Shown here one piece after another: positions 17,970-28,241 of a stretch of 64,000 bases of DNA. The number at the start of each line of letters is the position of its first letter. Position 1 is the stretch's first letter. Source of the stretch: Edwardsiella anguillarum ET080813 (GTDB lineage Bacteria > Pseudomonadota > Gammaproteobacteria > Enterobacterales > Enterobacteriaceae); the NCBI RefSeq assembly GCF_000264765.2, contig NZ_CP006664.1, positions 124,001 to 188,000 of the forward strand, in the 5' to 3' direction. Made by a program: the position numbers and the translations under genes. A model generated the notes under the pieces. The model did no database searches, was not told where the DNA came from, and saw nothing but the letters and a program-made list of their open reading frames with translations.

Positions 17970-20234
17970 TTACCCGTTATGACCGTCAACGCCAAACCAA
18001 GCATGATACCAATGCGGATCTATTTGCTGCCGCAGGGTGCTGACTCGCCAACCGGCGGCAGAAAAATCCACCCGAATCATCCCATCGTGAGCGGTATCCC
18101 GCCAGGCAATCCCCCGCTGACCGTAGCGCTGGCGCACCGACGGCGCAGGAAAGCGCCAGGGGGAGTAACGGGCGGCCGACGCCAGCGCCAGGGCGGGCTG
18201 CACCGCCTGCAGCAGCCCCTCGCCGGAGGAGCTGCGGCTGCCGTGATGGGGAACCTGCATCACCTCGGCACGCAGGTGCGTCCCCGCCGCCAACAGCGCC
18301 CGCTCGCTGTCGGCCTCAATGTCTCCCGTCAGCAGCAGCGCGCCTCCCGGCCCGCTGATACGCACGACGCACGAGTCATTGTTACGCGGGCGGGCCACCG
18401 CCCGCGGCGGCCAGAGGAAGTCGATCCGTAGCCCCTGCCAATAGGTATGCAGACCGCGCCGGCACGGAAGATCGTTCGGTGCCGGCGAGGCGACCCAGGC
18501 CAGGGGATAGGCCTGAACCAGCGTCCGCCGACCTCCCGCATGATCGCTGTCGGCATGGCTGATGATGAGCCCGCTCAACCTGAGTCCCTGCCAGCGCAGG
18601 TAGGGCAGCAAGACCTGCTGCGCCGCGTCGCCGCCCGGCCAGCGCCCCCCACTGTCATACAGCAGCGCCTGCCCGTTACGGCTGATCGCGATGGCCTGCC
18701 CGTGACCGACGTCCATCATATCGACCCGCCACCCCTCGCCGCCGCTGCGCCCACGCAGCGCCCCTCCGCCGGCCAGCAGCCCGCACAGCAAGAACAGCCA
18801 CAGATCGCGCCCCCCTTGGCGAATCGACCACAGCAGGCCCAGCGCCAGCGCTAGCGCGCTATACATCAGGGCGAGCCCGCTCGGCATCAGCCAGCCATCG
18901 GGCAAGCGACGCAGCAGCGCCAGCAGCGCCTCGAGTAGCCACTGCGCCATGCCCCACGCCCCCTCTCCCGCCCACGGTAAACCGACCAGCATCAGCAGCA
19001 GCCCCGCCAGCGCCAGAGGCATGACGCCCAGCGAGACCAGCGGCACCGCCGCCAGATTGGCCAGCGGCGCGGTCCAGCTGATTCCGTGGAACAGCGCCAG
19101 CTGCAGCGGCGACAGCAGCAGCAGCAGCCCCAGCTGCAGGTGCAGTAACCTCAGCGGCGCACAGCAGGGCCCGCGCAGCCGAGCGCTCAGCGGCTGCCAG
19201 GCGGACCAGAACAGCAGCGACGCCACCGCGCTCACCGACAGCCAAAAGCCCGAGGACAGCAGCAGCAGAGGCTCGCTTAGCAGTCCCAGCGATAAGGTCA
19301 GCGTCAGCACATCGCGCAGCGTAGACTGGCGTCCGCGCCAGCGCCACAGGGCATACAGCGTCACCATCAGCGCGGCGCGCAGCGTCGGCGGTGGCACGCC
19401 CGCCAGCCAGGCATAGCCCCAGGCGGCCAGCACCGCCAGCGCCAAAGGCTGGCGCGGCGTCTGCCAGTGCAGCGGTAACATCAGCGCCAGCCCGCGCCAG
19501 AGCCCATGAGCCAGCGCGGCGGCCAGGGCAATATGCAGCCCGGAGATCGCTAGCAGGTGCAGCGTCCCGCTCTGGCGCAGCAGCGTGCGTGACTCTGCCG
19601 TTATCTCTCCCCGCTCGCCGAACAGCAGCGCCAGCAGCAGCGGTCGGGCTGAATGACCGGCGAGGCGCCGTACGGCGAGATCGATGATCCGCTGGCGCAG
19701 CGTGCGCCGGGAATCCAGCAGACGATAGCCGCGCGGCGTCGCGCTCAGCACCACGTCCTGAGACAGGTAATGACGCTGACGATCGAAGCCCGCCGGGTTC
19801 AGGCTGCCGTGCAGCGCTCGCGGCAGCGCATCCACCTGCCAGCGCTGCCCGGCCGCGAAGGGGTAGCGCTGGCTGTCCCAGTGCAGCAGCAGGCGAAACG
19901 GCGCCACCGCCCGCCCCTCCAGACGGGTTACCCGCAGAATAACCGGCTGACGCAGCGTGGCGCTCGCCAGCGACGCCGACACCACCTGCCCCTCCAGGGT
20001 CACCGCGCGATCGGCGTAGGCGAGCGGCCGCAGCGCCTGATGGCCCCGTTCACTGCCCCACAGCAGTCCCAGGCACAGCAGCCCAATCCGCAGGCTCACT
20101 CCGCCGCGCCGCAGCAGGCACAGCAGCGCCACGCCCAGCAGCAGCGCCGATGCGCGCCCCGACGGCAGCGTCGGCAGCCACAGCAGCGGCAGCATACCGC
20201 ACGCCAGATAAGATAACGCCGTCGGCAGCCCCAT
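17970..20234 (-). CDS. ycaI: ComEC/Rec2-type DNA uptake channel protein (YcaI)
   Basis: This 755-residue polytopic protein has an N-terminal region, a central competence domain with about ten hydrophobic helices (SGTLHLLAISGLHIALAA is typical) and a C-terminal metallo-beta-lactamase-like domain with ISHADSDHAGG and VPHHGSRSS. ComEC channels carry single-stranded DNA into the cytoplasm; E. coli YcaI is the homologue. I chose the ATG at 20234 with GGTGGAG six bases upstream over a GTG farther out. The length agrees with E. coli YcaI (754). It leads the ycaI-msbA-lpxK cluster. Confidence 0.94.
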   Translation of the reverse strand: MGLPTALSYLACGMLPLLWLPTLPSGRASALLLGVALLCLLRRGGVSLRIGLLCLGLLWGSERGHQALRPLAYADRAVTLEGQVVSASLASATLRQPVILRVTRLEGRAVAPFRLLLHWDSQRYPFAAGQRWQVDALPRALHGSLNPAGFDRQRHYLSQDVVLSATPRGYRLLDSRRTLRQRIIDLAVRRLAGHSARPLLLALLFGERGEITAESRTLLRQSGTLHLLAISGLHIALAAALAHGLWRGLALMLPLHWQTPRQPLALAVLAAWGYAWLAGVPPPTLRAALMVTLYALWRWRGRQSTLRDVLTLTLSLGLLSEPLLLLSSGFWLSVSAVASLLFWSAWQPLSARLRGPCCAPLRLLHLQLGLLLLLSPLQLALFHGISWTAPLANLAAVPLVSLGVMPLALAGLLLMLVGLPWAGEGAWGMAQWLLEALLALLRRLPDGWLMPSGLALMYSALALALGLLWSIRQGGRDLWLFLLCGLLAGGGALRGRSGGEGWRVDMMDVGHGQAIAISRNGQALLYDSGGRWPGGDAAQQVLLPYLRWQGLRLSGLIISHADSDHAGGRRTLVQAYPLAWVASPAPNDLPCRRGLHTYWQGLRIDFLWPPRAVARPRNNDSCVVRISGPGGALLLTGDIEADSERALLAAGTHLRAEVMQVPHHGSRSSSGEGLLQAVQPALALASAARYSPWRFPAPSVRQRYGQRGIAWRDTAHDGMIRVDFSAAGWRVSTLRQQIDPHWYHAWFGVDGHNG

Positions 20235-20415
20235 CCGTACTCCACCGCAGGTTAAAACGGGAAGTGTGCACGCAAAGGCGCCCTGGGTAATCCGGCAAGG
20301 CACACGCCTGCGCAGCGGCGCGCAGAAAGCGTTATCGCCAATGCAAACCTACGCCGTTCACGGGCGAGAGAGAAGCGAAAGACGGGAGAGAGGACGAGCG
20401 CGCGGGACGACAAAG

Positions 20416-20442
20416 AAAAATGGCGCCGTTCGGCGCCATTTT
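20416..20442 (-). terminator. Rho-independent terminator of ihfB
   Basis: A 12-bp perfect stem (AAAATGGCGCCG / CGGCGCCATTTT) is followed on the minus strand by a T run, about 20 bp beyond the ihfB stop. Confidence 0.88.
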
Positions 20443-20460
20443 AATCAATTCAATCCGCAA

Positions 20461-20745
20461 TCAAGCGTAGATGTTTGCCCGATCGCGTAACTCTTTACCC
20501 GGTTTGAAGTGGGGAACGTATTTACCTTCCAGCTCCACTTTTTCGCCGGTTTTCGGGTTACGGCCGACGCGGGGAGCACGGTAGTGAAGTGAAAAACTGC
20601 CAAAACCACGGATCTCGATGCGTTCACCGTCGGCGAGCGTGGCTGCCATATGTTCCAGCATCTCTTTTACCGCATCCTCAACGGCCTTAGCAGGCAGATG
20701 GGGCTGCTGACTGGCAAGTCTTTCAATGAGTTCTGACTTGGTCAT
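20461..20745 (-). CDS. ihfB: Integration host factor beta subunit
   Basis: IHF-beta pairs with IHF-alpha to bend DNA sharply at specific sites. It serves recombination, replication and sigma54 promoters. The 94-residue HU-fold protein has the DNA-arm motif [20 protein letters not shown] and the usual length. It lies 87 bp downstream of rpsA on the same strand, as in E. coli, where ihfB has its own promoters within or after rpsA. Confidence 0.97.
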   Translation of the reverse strand: MTKSELIERLASQQPHLPAKAVEDAVKEMLEHMAATLADGERIEIRGFGSFSLHYRAPRVGRNPKTGEKVELEGKYVPHFKPGKELRDRANIYA

Positions 20746-20832
20746 ATATCCTCCAAGCTGTGTCTCCCATGACGGGAGAGCGCACGATGCAGCTTAACTA
20801 CCGTTACAGGGCGGCTAACGCCGCCCTCATCA

Positions 20833-22506
20833 TTATTCGCCTTTAGCAGCCTTGAATGCTTCAGCCATAGCGTTGTTGGAGAAGTTTGCATCGTCCTGGC
20901 TGTTTACGGCAGCCATAGCATCTTTCTCTTCCGCTTCGTCTTTAGCACGTACAGACAGGCTTACAACGCGGTTTTTGCGATCAACGCCGGTGAACTTGGC
21001 TTCGACTTCGTCGCCTACGTTCAGAACCAGAGTCGCATCTTCAACGCGGTCGCGAGAGGCTTCAGAGGCACGCAGATAGCCTTCTACGCCATCAGCTAAT
21101 TCAACTGTAGCACCTTTCGCGTCAACAGCGGTGACTTTACCAGTAACAATTGCACCCTTCTTGTTCAGAGAGATGTAGTTGTTGAACGGATCTTCCGCCA
21201 GCTGTTTAACGCCCAGGGAGATACGCTCACGCTCTGCGTCAACCTGCAGAACGACGGCTGCGATTTCGTCGCCTTTCTTGTATTCGCGTACGGCTTCTTC
21301 GCCGGCAACGTTCCAAGAGATGTCAGACAGGTGCACCAGACCGTCGATGCCGCCTTCCAGGCCGATGAAGATACCGAAGTCAGTGATTGACTTGATCTTA
21401 CCTTCAACGCGATCGCCCTTGTTGTGGGTTTCAGCGAACTGCTGCCACGGGTTGGCTTTGCACTGCTTCAGGCCCAGGGAGATACGGCGACGCTCTTCGT
21501 CGATATCCAGAACCATAACTTCCACAACGTCACCCACGTTAACCACTTTGGACGGGTGGATGTTCTTGTTGGTCCAATCCATTTCGGATACGTGAACCAG
21601 GCCTTCAACGCCTTCTTCGATCTCAACGAAGCAGCCGTAGTCGGTCAGGTTGGTCACGCGGCCGGTCAGTTTGGTCCCTTCCGGATAACGCTTGGCGATA
21701 GCGACCCACGGATCTTCGCCCAGCTGCTTCAGACCCAGGGATACACGGGTACGCTCACGGTCGAACTTCAGCACCTTAACGGTGATTTCATCGCCAACGT
21801 TGACGATTTCGCTCGGATGCTTAACGCGTTTCCAAGCCATGTCAGTGATGTGCAGCAGGCCGTCAACGCCGCCCAGATCAACGAATGCACCGTAGTCAGT
21901 GAGGTTCTTAACGATACCTTTAACTTCCATGCCTTCCTGCAGGTTTTCCAGCAGCTGATCGCGTTCTGCGCTGTTTTCAGACTCGATGACAGCACGACGA
22001 GAAACTACAACGTTGTTGCGCTTCTGGTCCAGCTTGATAACTTTAAACTCAAGCTCTTTGCCTTCCAGGTGCAGAGTGTCACGCACCGGACGTACGTCTA
22101 CCAGGGAGCCCGGCAGGAACGCGCGGATACCGTTCAGCTCTACGGTGAAGCCACCCTTCACTTTACCGTTGATAACACCGGTAACAGTTGCAGCGTCTTC
22201 GTAAGCTTTTTCCAGCATCAGCCAAGCTTCGTGACGCTTAGCTTTTTCGCGGGACAGCTGGGTTTCACCGAAGCCGTCTTCTACTGCATCCAGAGCCACA
22301 TCAACTTCGTCGCCTACCGCGATTTCCAGTTCGCCCTGAGCGTTTTTGAACTGCTCGGCCGGAATGGCAGACTCAGACTTCAGACCGGCGTCAACCAGGA
22401 CTACGTCTTTGTCGATAGCAACAACAACGCCACGAACGATGGAACCCGGACGGGTTTCGATTTCTTTCAGGGATTCTTCAAAGAGTTGAGCAAAAGATTC
22501 AGTCAT
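20833..22506 (-). CDS. rpsA: 30S ribosomal protein S1
   Basis: S1 unfolds and binds mRNA on the small subunit for initiation. The 557-residue length is exactly that of the family, with six S1 OB-fold repeats: two ribosome-binding ones at the N-terminus, then four RNA-binding ones with recurring [16 protein letters not shown]-type motifs. Codon use here is strongly biased toward optimal codons, unlike the neighbours, as expected for a highly expressed gene. A leader of about 100 nt precedes it. Confidence 0.98.
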   Translation of the reverse strand: MTESFAQLFEESLKEIETRPGSIVRGVVVAIDKDVVLVDAGLKSESAIPAEQFKNAQGELEIAVGDEVDVALDAVEDGFGETQLSREKAKRHEAWLMLEKAYEDAATVTGVINGKVKGGFTVELNGIRAFLPGSLVDVRPVRDTLHLEGKELEFKVIKLDQKRNNVVVSRRAVIESENSAERDQLLENLQEGMEVKGIVKNLTDYGAFVDLGGVDGLLHITDMAWKRVKHPSEIVNVGDEITVKVLKFDRERTRVSLGLKQLGEDPWVAIAKRYPEGTKLTGRVTNLTDYGCFVEIEEGVEGLVHVSEMDWTNKNIHPSKVVNVGDVVEVMVLDIDEERRRISLGLKQCKANPWQQFAETHNKGDRVEGKIKSITDFGIFIGLEGGIDGLVHLSDISWNVAGEEAVREYKKGDEIAAVVLQVDAERERISLGVKQLAEDPFNNYISLNKKGAIVTGKVTAVDAKGATVELADGVEGYLRASEASRDRVEDATLVLNVGDEVEAKFTGVDRKNRVVSLSVRAKDEAEEKDAMAAVNSQDDANFSNNAMAEAFKAAKGE

Positions 22507-22620
22507 GTTGATAATCTTCAGGATTCTTTAATTGAACGTCCATCCGGCATCCGGCCAGACGGGGTTGTTTAACATACCTCGGCTGCATTCCATCGCGGCG
22601 AGGGGTACTAATTATACAAC
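22507..22620 (-). promoter_or_regulatory. rpsA promoter and leader
   Basis: A perfect -10 hexamer TATAAT lies at 22611-22616 on the minus strand; no good -35 is visible. The implied leader of about 100 nt carries several GGA motifs (for example GGATGCCGGATGGACG). In E. coli the structured rpsA leader mediates translational autoregulation by S1. The same is inferred here. Confidence 0.6.
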
Positions 22621-22733
22621 GTTTTTCACGGCTAAACGAACTAATTTATCAATAACAACAATAGACAGCGCGTAAAAATCACAACGCACCGCCCCGTTGA
22701 CTGCGGCTATGCCGCACCGCCGTGAATGCCCGC

Positions 22734-23411
22734 TTACGCCAGCGTCTGGCGCGCATGGGCCAAGGCCTGCGCGATAACCTGCTCGATAGACAGAGTCGTC
22801 GAGTCGAGCAGCAGCGCCCCCGCCGCCGGGACCAACGGTGCCACGGCCCGGTTGCGATCGCGGAAATCGCGCTCTTTAATTTCGGCTAAAAGACTCTCAA
22901 AGTTAACATCAAAGCCATTTCCCTGCAACTGCAACATACGGCGGTGGGCGCGCTCTTGCGCGCTGGCATCCAGAAAAATTTTCACCGGCGCATCGGGGAA
23001 GACCACCGTGCCCATATCGCGACCGTCGGCGATCAGCCCCGGCGTCTCGCGAAACGCGCGCTGACGACGCAGCAGCGCCTCGCGCACCCGGGGAAAGGCC
23101 GCCGCGCGCGACGCGGTGTTGCCGACGGTTTCCGTACGGATCGCCGTACTGACGTCCTCCCCCTCCAGGATCACCCGCAGATCGCCCTCGGCGGCGTCAA
23201 AGCGCACGTCCAGGTGCGCCGCCAGCGGAACCAACGCCTCTTCTGAATCGATATTCACCTGATGGTGCAGCGCCGCCAGCGCCAGCACGCGGTAAATCGC
23301 ACCGGAGTCGAGTAAATGCCAGCCAAGGGCCTGTGCCAGCGCCTTGCACAGCGTTCCTTTACCTGCGCCGCTGGGCCCATCTACGGTAATGACCGGGACT
23401 ATCGCCGTCAT
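22734..23411 (-). CDS. cmk: Cytidylate kinase
   Basis: Cmk phosphorylates CMP and dCMP with ATP, recycling CMP from RNA and lipid metabolism. The 225-residue protein has the P-loop [12 protein letters not shown], the [15 protein letters not shown]-binding segment and the [13 protein letters not shown] motif. It sits upstream of rpsA, as in E. coli, with 227 bp between them holding the rpsA promoter. Confidence 0.97.
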   Translation of the reverse strand: MTAIVPVITVDGPSGAGKGTLCKALAQALGWHLLDSGAIYRVLALAALHHQVNIDSEEALVPLAAHLDVRFDAAEGDLRVILEGEDVSTAIRTETVGNTASRAAAFPRVREALLRRQRAFRETPGLIADGRDMGTVVFPDAPVKIFLDASAQERAHRRMLQLQGNGFDVNFESLLAEIKERDFRDRNRAVAPLVPAAGALLLDSTTLSIEQVIAQALAHARQTLA

Positions 23412-23461
23412 TCTTGTCTCCTCTCAATTGGAACCGCCGATCCCGCGGATCGGCGAAAACA

Positions 23462-23506
23462 TGTTAGGGAATGGCGACGTCACCGGACCTGCACCATTCC
23501 CTAACA
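23462..23506. repeat. 13-bp inverted repeat upstream of cmk
   Basis: TGTTAGGGAATGG (23462-23474) and CCATTCCCTAACA (23494-23506) are perfect complements with 19 bp between them. The repeat ends about 50 bp upstream of the cmk start. It could form a leader hairpin or be a protein site; there is no U tract for termination. Confidence 0.8.
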
Positions 23507-23663
23507 CGCTCAGCGGCGGGCGTGAAATACGGCGGCATTATACGCTGCCACCGGGCGAACTGTTACCCTTGAGGAGACGGTTGCTGGAAAAACTGGCGCC
23601 GGCAGACGCAGACCGGGCGCCCCCAAACGATTGCCTACGCCGCCCCGCGGGCGATCGGATAGC

Positions 23664-23694
23664 AAAAAGCCGGCGTATGCCTACGCCGGCTTTT
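23664..23694 (-). terminator. Rho-independent terminator of aroA
   Basis: A 13-bp stem (AAAAGCCGGCGTA / TACGCCGGCTTTT, loop of 4) is followed by T residues on the minus strand, about 20 bp beyond the aroA stop. Confidence 0.9.
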
Positions 23695-23715
23695 CAGATT
23701 AACCCCCAACGCGTC

Positions 23716-25002
23716 TTAGCGCGGGTGGCACAGCGCGGAAAACTGGCTAAAGTAATCGGGAAAGGTTTTCGCGGTGCAGCCGGGATCGCAGATGGTCACC
23801 GGCGTGTCCGACAGCGCCACCAGCGAAAAGCACATGGCCATGCGGTGATCGTTGTAGGTGGCAATCTGCGCCGCCCGCAGCTGCGCCGGCGGCTCGATGC
23901 GCAGGTAGTCCGCCCCCTCCTCGACCACGGCGCCCACCTTCTGCAGCTCACAGGCCATCGCCGCCAGGCGATCGGTCTCCTTAACGCGCCAGTTATAAAT
24001 ATTGCGTAGAGTCGTCGGCCCTTTGGCAAACAGCGCGGTGGTGGCGATGGTCATCGCCGCATCGGGGATCGCGTTCATATCCATATCGATGCCGTACAGG
24101 CTATCCCGGGTGCAGGCGATATAGTCATCGCCCCACTCAATATGGGCCCCCATTTTCTCCAGCGCATCGGCAAAGTGAATATCCCCCTGCATGCTGTTAC
24201 GGCCAATCCCGGTCACCCGGACGGTGCCGCCGGCGATCGCTGCGCCGGCCAGGAAATATGACGCAGAGGAGGCGTCCCCTTCGACCAGGTAGTCACCCGC
24301 GGCCTGATAGACCTGGCCCCCGCGCACGACGAAATGACGATAGTCGTGATGCTCCACCTCCACGCCGAACGCCCGCATCATCGCCAGCGTAATAGCGATA
24401 TAGGGCTGGGAAACCAGCTCCCCCAGAATGGTGATACGGGTTTCTTCTGCCGCCATCGGCGCCGCCATCAGCAGCGCGGTCAGAAACTGGCTGGAGACCG
24501 AGCCGTTGACGCTGATGTCACCGCCGTTAAAGCCGCCGCGCAGACGCACGGGCGGATAGCCCTCGCTCTCCAGATAGTCAACGTGCGCGCCGCCCAGCCG
24601 CAGGGCCGTCACCAGATGCGCGATCGGACGCTCCTTCATGCGCGGCTCCCCGGTCAGGATCACATCGCGCTGCCCCAGGCTGAGCGCCGCCGCCAGCGGG
24701 CGCATCGCCGTGCCGGCATTGCCCAGAAACAGCGTCAGCGCGCCGTGGGCGCTCAGCGTCCCCCCGAGTCCCTGCACCTCGCAGCGGGTGCGGCAGTCCG
24801 ACAGCTGATAGCGCACGCCCAGCGCCTTAAGGGCATCGAGCATGTAGCGCACATCGTCGCTGTCGAGCAGGTTATGCAGCCGCGTTACGCCGCGGGCCTG
24901 TGCCGCCAGGAGCAGGGCGCGGTTGGAAACGCTTTTCGAGCCGGGCAGATTAATCTCGCCGCTAAAGCGGCGCACGGGGTGTAACGTCAGGGCGGACGAC
25001 AT
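23716..25002 (-). CDS. aroA: 5-enolpyruvylshikimate-3-phosphate synthase
   Basis: AroA transfers enolpyruvate from PEP to shikimate-3-phosphate in aromatic amino acid synthesis. The 428-residue protein has the PEP/S3P motif [16 protein letters not shown] at residues 21-36, [13 protein letters not shown], and the [15 protein letters not shown] motif. The ATG at 25002 has AGGAG upstream. Normally serC and aroA form one operon; here an IS110 fragment lies in the gap, so aroA may need its own promoter. Confidence 0.97.
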   Translation of the reverse strand: MSSALTLHPVRRFSGEINLPGSKSVSNRALLLAAQARGVTRLHNLLDSDDVRYMLDALKALGVRYQLSDCRTRCEVQGLGGTLSAHGALTLFLGNAGTAMRPLAAALSLGQRDVILTGEPRMKERPIAHLVTALRLGGAHVDYLESEGYPPVRLRGGFNGGDISVNGSVSSQFLTALLMAAPMAAEETRITILGELVSQPYIAITLAMMRAFGVEVEHHDYRHFVVRGGQVYQAAGDYLVEGDASSASYFLAGAAIAGGTVRVTGIGRNSMQGDIHFADALEKMGAHIEWGDDYIACTRDSLYGIDMDMNAIPDAAMTIATTALFAKGPTTLRNIYNWRVKETDRLAAMACELQKVGAVVEEGADYLRIEPPAQLRAAQIATYNDHRMAMCFSLVALSDTPVTICDPGCTAKTFPDYFSQFSALCHPR

Positions 25003-25150
25003 GCTAAATCACTCCTGCTGGGCAAACGGCGCCGCCATCATGGCCGCGCTTCCTATTGAGGGTATTTTTGTACCGTTTTTATTGAGCGCTGTCACTATGC
25101 GGCGCCCCATCGGCGCCGGCTCGACGGCGATGCCAATAAAAAATCTACGC

Positions 25151-25597
25151 TCACCCCCATTTTTGCAACACTGATTTTGGATTCATGGTGGGTTTCACCT
25201 TGTCTCTGATGAGTGATTCCCTGACCCGATGCAGCGCTCGCATTGCCCGCTGAATCGCTGTTCTCGGCTGGATGATACGCATTGATGGTCGCGATGCGGC
25301 CTCACATATTGCTTCAGCGTCGACAAAGTCATTTTTATTACTTTTGACAAACGGACGCACGAATTGTGGAGAGAGCAGTTTTGCTTTATGGCCGATATCG
25401 CTGATACGCCGTGCCATAACATGGGCGCCGGCACAGGCCGCCATAGCAACAGCGGAGGATGGACATGTCGCCAGAAACTGCATTAGCGTCAGGCGCGTGA
25501 ATCTCTTACGCAAAAGCGCCTTGCCAGACTTATCTTGGCAATGGATGTAAAAGGGCGGTTTGCCGAGATCGCTATCAATAAGCGCAACGTTTTGCAC
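25151..25597 (-). pseudogene. IS110-family transposase fragment
   Basis: The first roughly 130 residues match the DEDD RuvC-like domain of IS110 transposases: DLGK near the N-terminus, FIHCQD-like sequence, LATCPSSAVAMAACAGAHVMA, SPQFVRPFVKSNKNDFVDAE and ALHRVRESLIRDKVK. After KVK the sequence departs and stops within about 15 codons. The C-terminal transposase_20 domain with its catalytic serine is absent, so this is an inactive remnant. The start is a GTG. No intact copy lies in the window. IS110 elements lack long terminal repeats, so the exact boundaries cannot be set. Confidence 0.88.
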
Positions 25598-25660
25598 GCT
25601 GGCGCCCTAAAGTAAAACACCCTATCAACGTACCGCTCACAGGATGAGGAGGCCATCTCA

Positions 25661-25683
25661 TTAGCCCCGCGGATACGGGGCTT
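25661..25683 (-). terminator. Weak hairpin after serC
   Basis: AGCCCCG / CGGGGCT (7 bp, 6-nt loop) lies about 20 bp beyond the serC stop. No U tract follows, so it may be only an attenuating hairpin or an old piece of the serC-aroA spacer. Confidence 0.3.
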
Positions 25684-25700
25684 ACGCCGCACGCAGAAAA

Positions 25701-26792
25701 TCAGCCGTGGCGACGGGCGAAGTCTGCCATAAACGCCACCAGCGCCTGCACCCCGGCCAGCGGCATGGCGTTATAGATAGAGGCCCGCATGCCGCCGGCG
25801 ACCTTATGCCCCTTCAGCGCATGCAGCCCGGCCTTTTGCGCCTCATCCCAGAACAGCGGATCCAGCGCGCTGTCCACCATCTGGAACGGCACGTTCATCC
25901 GCGAACGGTTGGCGGGCGCCACATCGTTGCGGTAAAACTCGCAGCCGTCGATCGCCTGATACAGCAGATCGGCCTTGGCCTGGTTGCGGCGCGCCATCTC
26001 GCCTAGCCCGCCCTGCTCTTTAAGCCACTTGAAGACCATCCCCGACAGATACCAGGCGAAGGTCGGCGGCGTGTTGAACATGGAGTCGTTTTCCACCAGC
26101 ACCTGATAATCGAGGATCGACGGGATCTCCCGACGCGCGCGCCCCAGCAGGTCCTCCCGCACGATCACCAGCGTGATCCCCGCAGGCCCGACGTTCTTCT
26201 GGGCGCCGGCGTAGATAAGCCCGTAGCGACTCACGTCGATAGGACGCGAGAGAATGGTCGAAGACATATCGGCCACCACCACCCGATCGCCGAAGTCCGG
26301 CTCCTCATCGATCGTGACACCGTCGATCGTTTCATTCGGGCAATAGTGCAGATAGGCGCTATCGCCCAGCAGATCCCACTGCGCCATCGGCTTCATCGCC
26401 AGCTTACCGTCCACGCGGTGGGCGATATCGATCGCATGGGGATCGCAGTACCGCTGCGCCTCTTTTGCCGCGCTCTGCGCCCAGTAGCCGCCGACGGCAT
26501 AGTCGGCCCGGGCCGTCCGCTCAGCCCCCAGCAGGTTGAGCGGGACCGCGGCAAACTGACCGCGGGCGCCGCCGTGACAGAATAGGATGCGGTAATCCGC
26601 CGGCACCTTGAGTAAATCGCGCAGATCCTGCTCGGCCTCGGCGGCCACCTGCATAAACGCCTCACCCCGATGGCTGATCTCCATTACCGAGGTCCCCAGT
26701 CCGTGCCAGTTGCACAGCTCCTGCTCGGCCCGGCGCAGTACCTCTACCGGCAGCATCGCTGGCCCGGCGCAGAAATTATAAACCTGAGTCAT
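25701..26792 (-). CDS. serC: Phosphoserine aminotransferase
   Basis: SerC is a PLP enzyme converting 3-phosphohydroxypyruvate to phosphoserine; it also serves pyridoxine synthesis. The 363-residue protein has the N-terminal [22 protein letters not shown] and the PLP-lysine segment [14 protein letters not shown] chose the ATG at 26792 (MTQVYNF) over a GTG three codons upstream; this gives the usual family length (362 in E. coli). The expected downstream partner aroA is separated from it by an IS110 remnant. Confidence 0.97.
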   Translation of the reverse strand: MTQVYNFCAGPAMLPVEVLRRAEQELCNWHGLGTSVMEISHRGEAFMQVAAEAEQDLRDLLKVPADYRILFCHGGARGQFAAVPLNLLGAERTARADYAVGGYWAQSAAKEAQRYCDPHAIDIAHRVDGKLAMKPMAQWDLLGDSAYLHYCPNETIDGVTIDEEPDFGDRVVVADMSSTILSRPIDVSRYGLIYAGAQKNVGPAGITLVIVREDLLGRARREIPSILDYQVLVENDSMFNTPPTFAWYLSGMVFKWLKEQGGLGEMARRNQAKADLLYQAIDGCEFYRNDVAPANRSRMNVPFQMVDSALDPLFWDEAQKAGLHALKGHKVAGGMRASIYNAMPLAGVQALVAFMADFARRHG

Positions 26793-26986
26793 GTCACTCA
26801 CCGCTCTCGCTAAATTTCACCCGTAGGTGTTTGGTTGACAGGTCTTTGGTTGTATCACCGCAGGAGAGACGCCGCAACGGTTATCACCCGCCGAGCCCAT
26901 GCCGCCGTCGGCCATGGCCCCAAGAGGACGCAGCGCCCCTGTCATAAGCGTAGCCAAAACGGAAGATCCGGCGCAGAAAGATGCAG

Positions 26987-27008
26987 GATGGCGCCCTAGG
27001 GCGCCATC
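26987..27008. repeat. 22-bp perfect palindrome between serC and ansB
   Basis: GATGGCGCCCTAGGGCGCCATC is a perfect 22-bp palindrome with no spacer. A second hairpin lies at 27028-27043, nearer the ansB stop. With no loop and no U tract this one looks more like a protein site or cruciform than a terminator. Confidence 0.7.
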
Positions 27009-27026
27009 GGGTGGTCGGCGGGAAAC

Positions 27027-27045
27027 GGGGGGCGTATGCCCCCGT
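27027..27045 (-). terminator. Possible ansB terminator
   Basis: A GC-rich hairpin (CGGGGG / CCCCCG around GCGTATG) lies just past the ansB stop. On the minus strand it is followed by GTTTCCC, giving only a short U tract. It is a weak terminator candidate. Confidence 0.4.
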
Positions 27046-27051
27046 CCGCTA

Positions 27052-28098
27052 TCAGTAGGTGTTGAAGATTTTCTGGATCTGCTGCGGATTTTTGGTCTCC
27101 GTCAGCGCCAGCTGCAGCAGGATGCGGGCCTTCTGCGGATTCAGCGTACCGGAAGCGATAAAGCCGTACTTGGCGTCGTCCACTTCGGCGTCCTGCGTGG
27201 TTGAGCCCGTCGGCACGCGGGAGGAGCGAACCACCGCTACGCCGTCGTGCGCGGCATTGGCCAGCGCGTCGAATACCGTCTTATACATGTTGCCATTGCC
27301 GACGCCGGCGCTCACGATCCCCTGGTAGCCGTCTTTCACCAGCGCCTCAACCGGCAGCGCACTGGCATTGGCGTAGTTGTAGACGATGCCGACTTTCGGC
27401 AGCGAGGTCAGCTTGCTGACGTCAAACGGCGTCTGGGTCGTGTGCTTACGCGCCGGCGTACGCTGATAGTCGATCTTGCCGTTGTGGATATAACCCAGCG
27501 GGCCATAGTTGACGGACTTAAAGGTTTCCACCCCGGTGGTGTTGGTTTTGGTCACGTCGCGACCATCCAGCACCGTATCGTTCATCGCCACCAGCACGCC
27601 GCGGTTGGCAGAGGCCGGATCGGCGGCGGTAACGACCGCGTTATACAGGTTGAACGGGCCGTCGGCGCTCATCGCCGTGGACGGACGCATCGCGCCGACC
27701 AGCACCACCGGCTTGTCACACTTCACGGTCAGATCCAGGAAATAGGCCGTCTCTTCCATCGTGTCGGTGCCGTGGGTGATCACGAACCCGTCGGTCTTGC
27801 TGCACTCGGCGTTGATTTTCTTCGCCAGCTTCAGCCAGACCTGATCGTTCATGTCCTGGGAACCGATGTTCACCAGCTGCTCACCCTTGATGTTGGCGAT
27901 GTTTTTCAGCTGCGGCACCGCGTCCACCAGCGCCTCTACGCCCACCTTCCCGGCGGTGTAGTTGGACTTGGTGGCGGAGTCGCCGCCGCCGGCAATGGTA
28001 CCGCCCGTCGCCAGTACGGTGATGCTCGGCAGCGCCAGCGCCGCGCCGCTAAAGCCGGAAACCAATAGTGCCAACAGGCTAACCTTGACTAACTTCAT
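27052..28098 (-). CDS. ansB: Periplasmic L-asparaginase II
   Basis: AnsB hydrolyses asparagine to aspartate and ammonia in the periplasm, feeding anaerobic fumarate respiration. The 348-residue precursor has a signal peptide (MKLVKVSLLALLVSGFSGAA, cleavage after about residue 22). It carries the first catalytic threonine in LATGGTIAGGG and the second motif ITHGTDTMEET. Two cysteines (CSKTDG and VKCDKP) could form the type II disulfide. In E. coli ansB is elsewhere on the chromosome and is activated by CRP and FNR. Here it is divergent from ycaO; a TGTGA half-site lies at 28153-28157. Confidence 0.96.
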   Translation of the reverse strand: MKLVKVSLLALLVSGFSGAALALPSITVLATGGTIAGGGDSATKSNYTAGKVGVEALVDAVPQLKNIANIKGEQLVNIGSQDMNDQVWLKLAKKINAECSKTDGFVITHGTDTMEETAYFLDLTVKCDKPVVLVGAMRPSTAMSADGPFNLYNAVVTAADPASANRGVLVAMNDTVLDGRDVTKTNTTGVETFKSVNYGPLGYIHNGKIDYQRTPARKHTTQTPFDVSKLTSLPKVGIVYNYANASALPVEALVKDGYQGIVSAGVGNGNMYKTVFDALANAAHDGVAVVRSSRVPTGSTTQDAEVDDAKYGFIASGTLNPQKARILLQLALTETKNPQQIQKIFNTY

Positions 28099-28241
28099 CC
28101 CAATTCTCCTTATGTTAACTGCATGAATTATCTATTTTATCCATACAAAAAATGTGACCTCAGACAGACATAGCGAATACGTGGAGGAATAGGCTAAAAA
28201 AACGTATCATGCGCTTTTGACCTCCGCATAAAGTGACACAA

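Larger units (their letters stand above)
23412..23715. other. aroA-cmk intergenic region
   Basis: This 304-bp gap has no gene. It contains the aroA terminator (23664-23694) and, closer to cmk, a perfect 13-bp inverted repeat at 23462-23506. The cmk promoter must lie here or upstream; a convincing -35/-10 pair is not obvious. Confidence 0.6.

Noticed and set aside
25661-25683. Terminal inverted repeat of the IS110 remnant
   Set aside because: The hairpin has no partner at the other side of the fragment, and IS110 elements usually lack such repeats; more likely a spacer hairpin.
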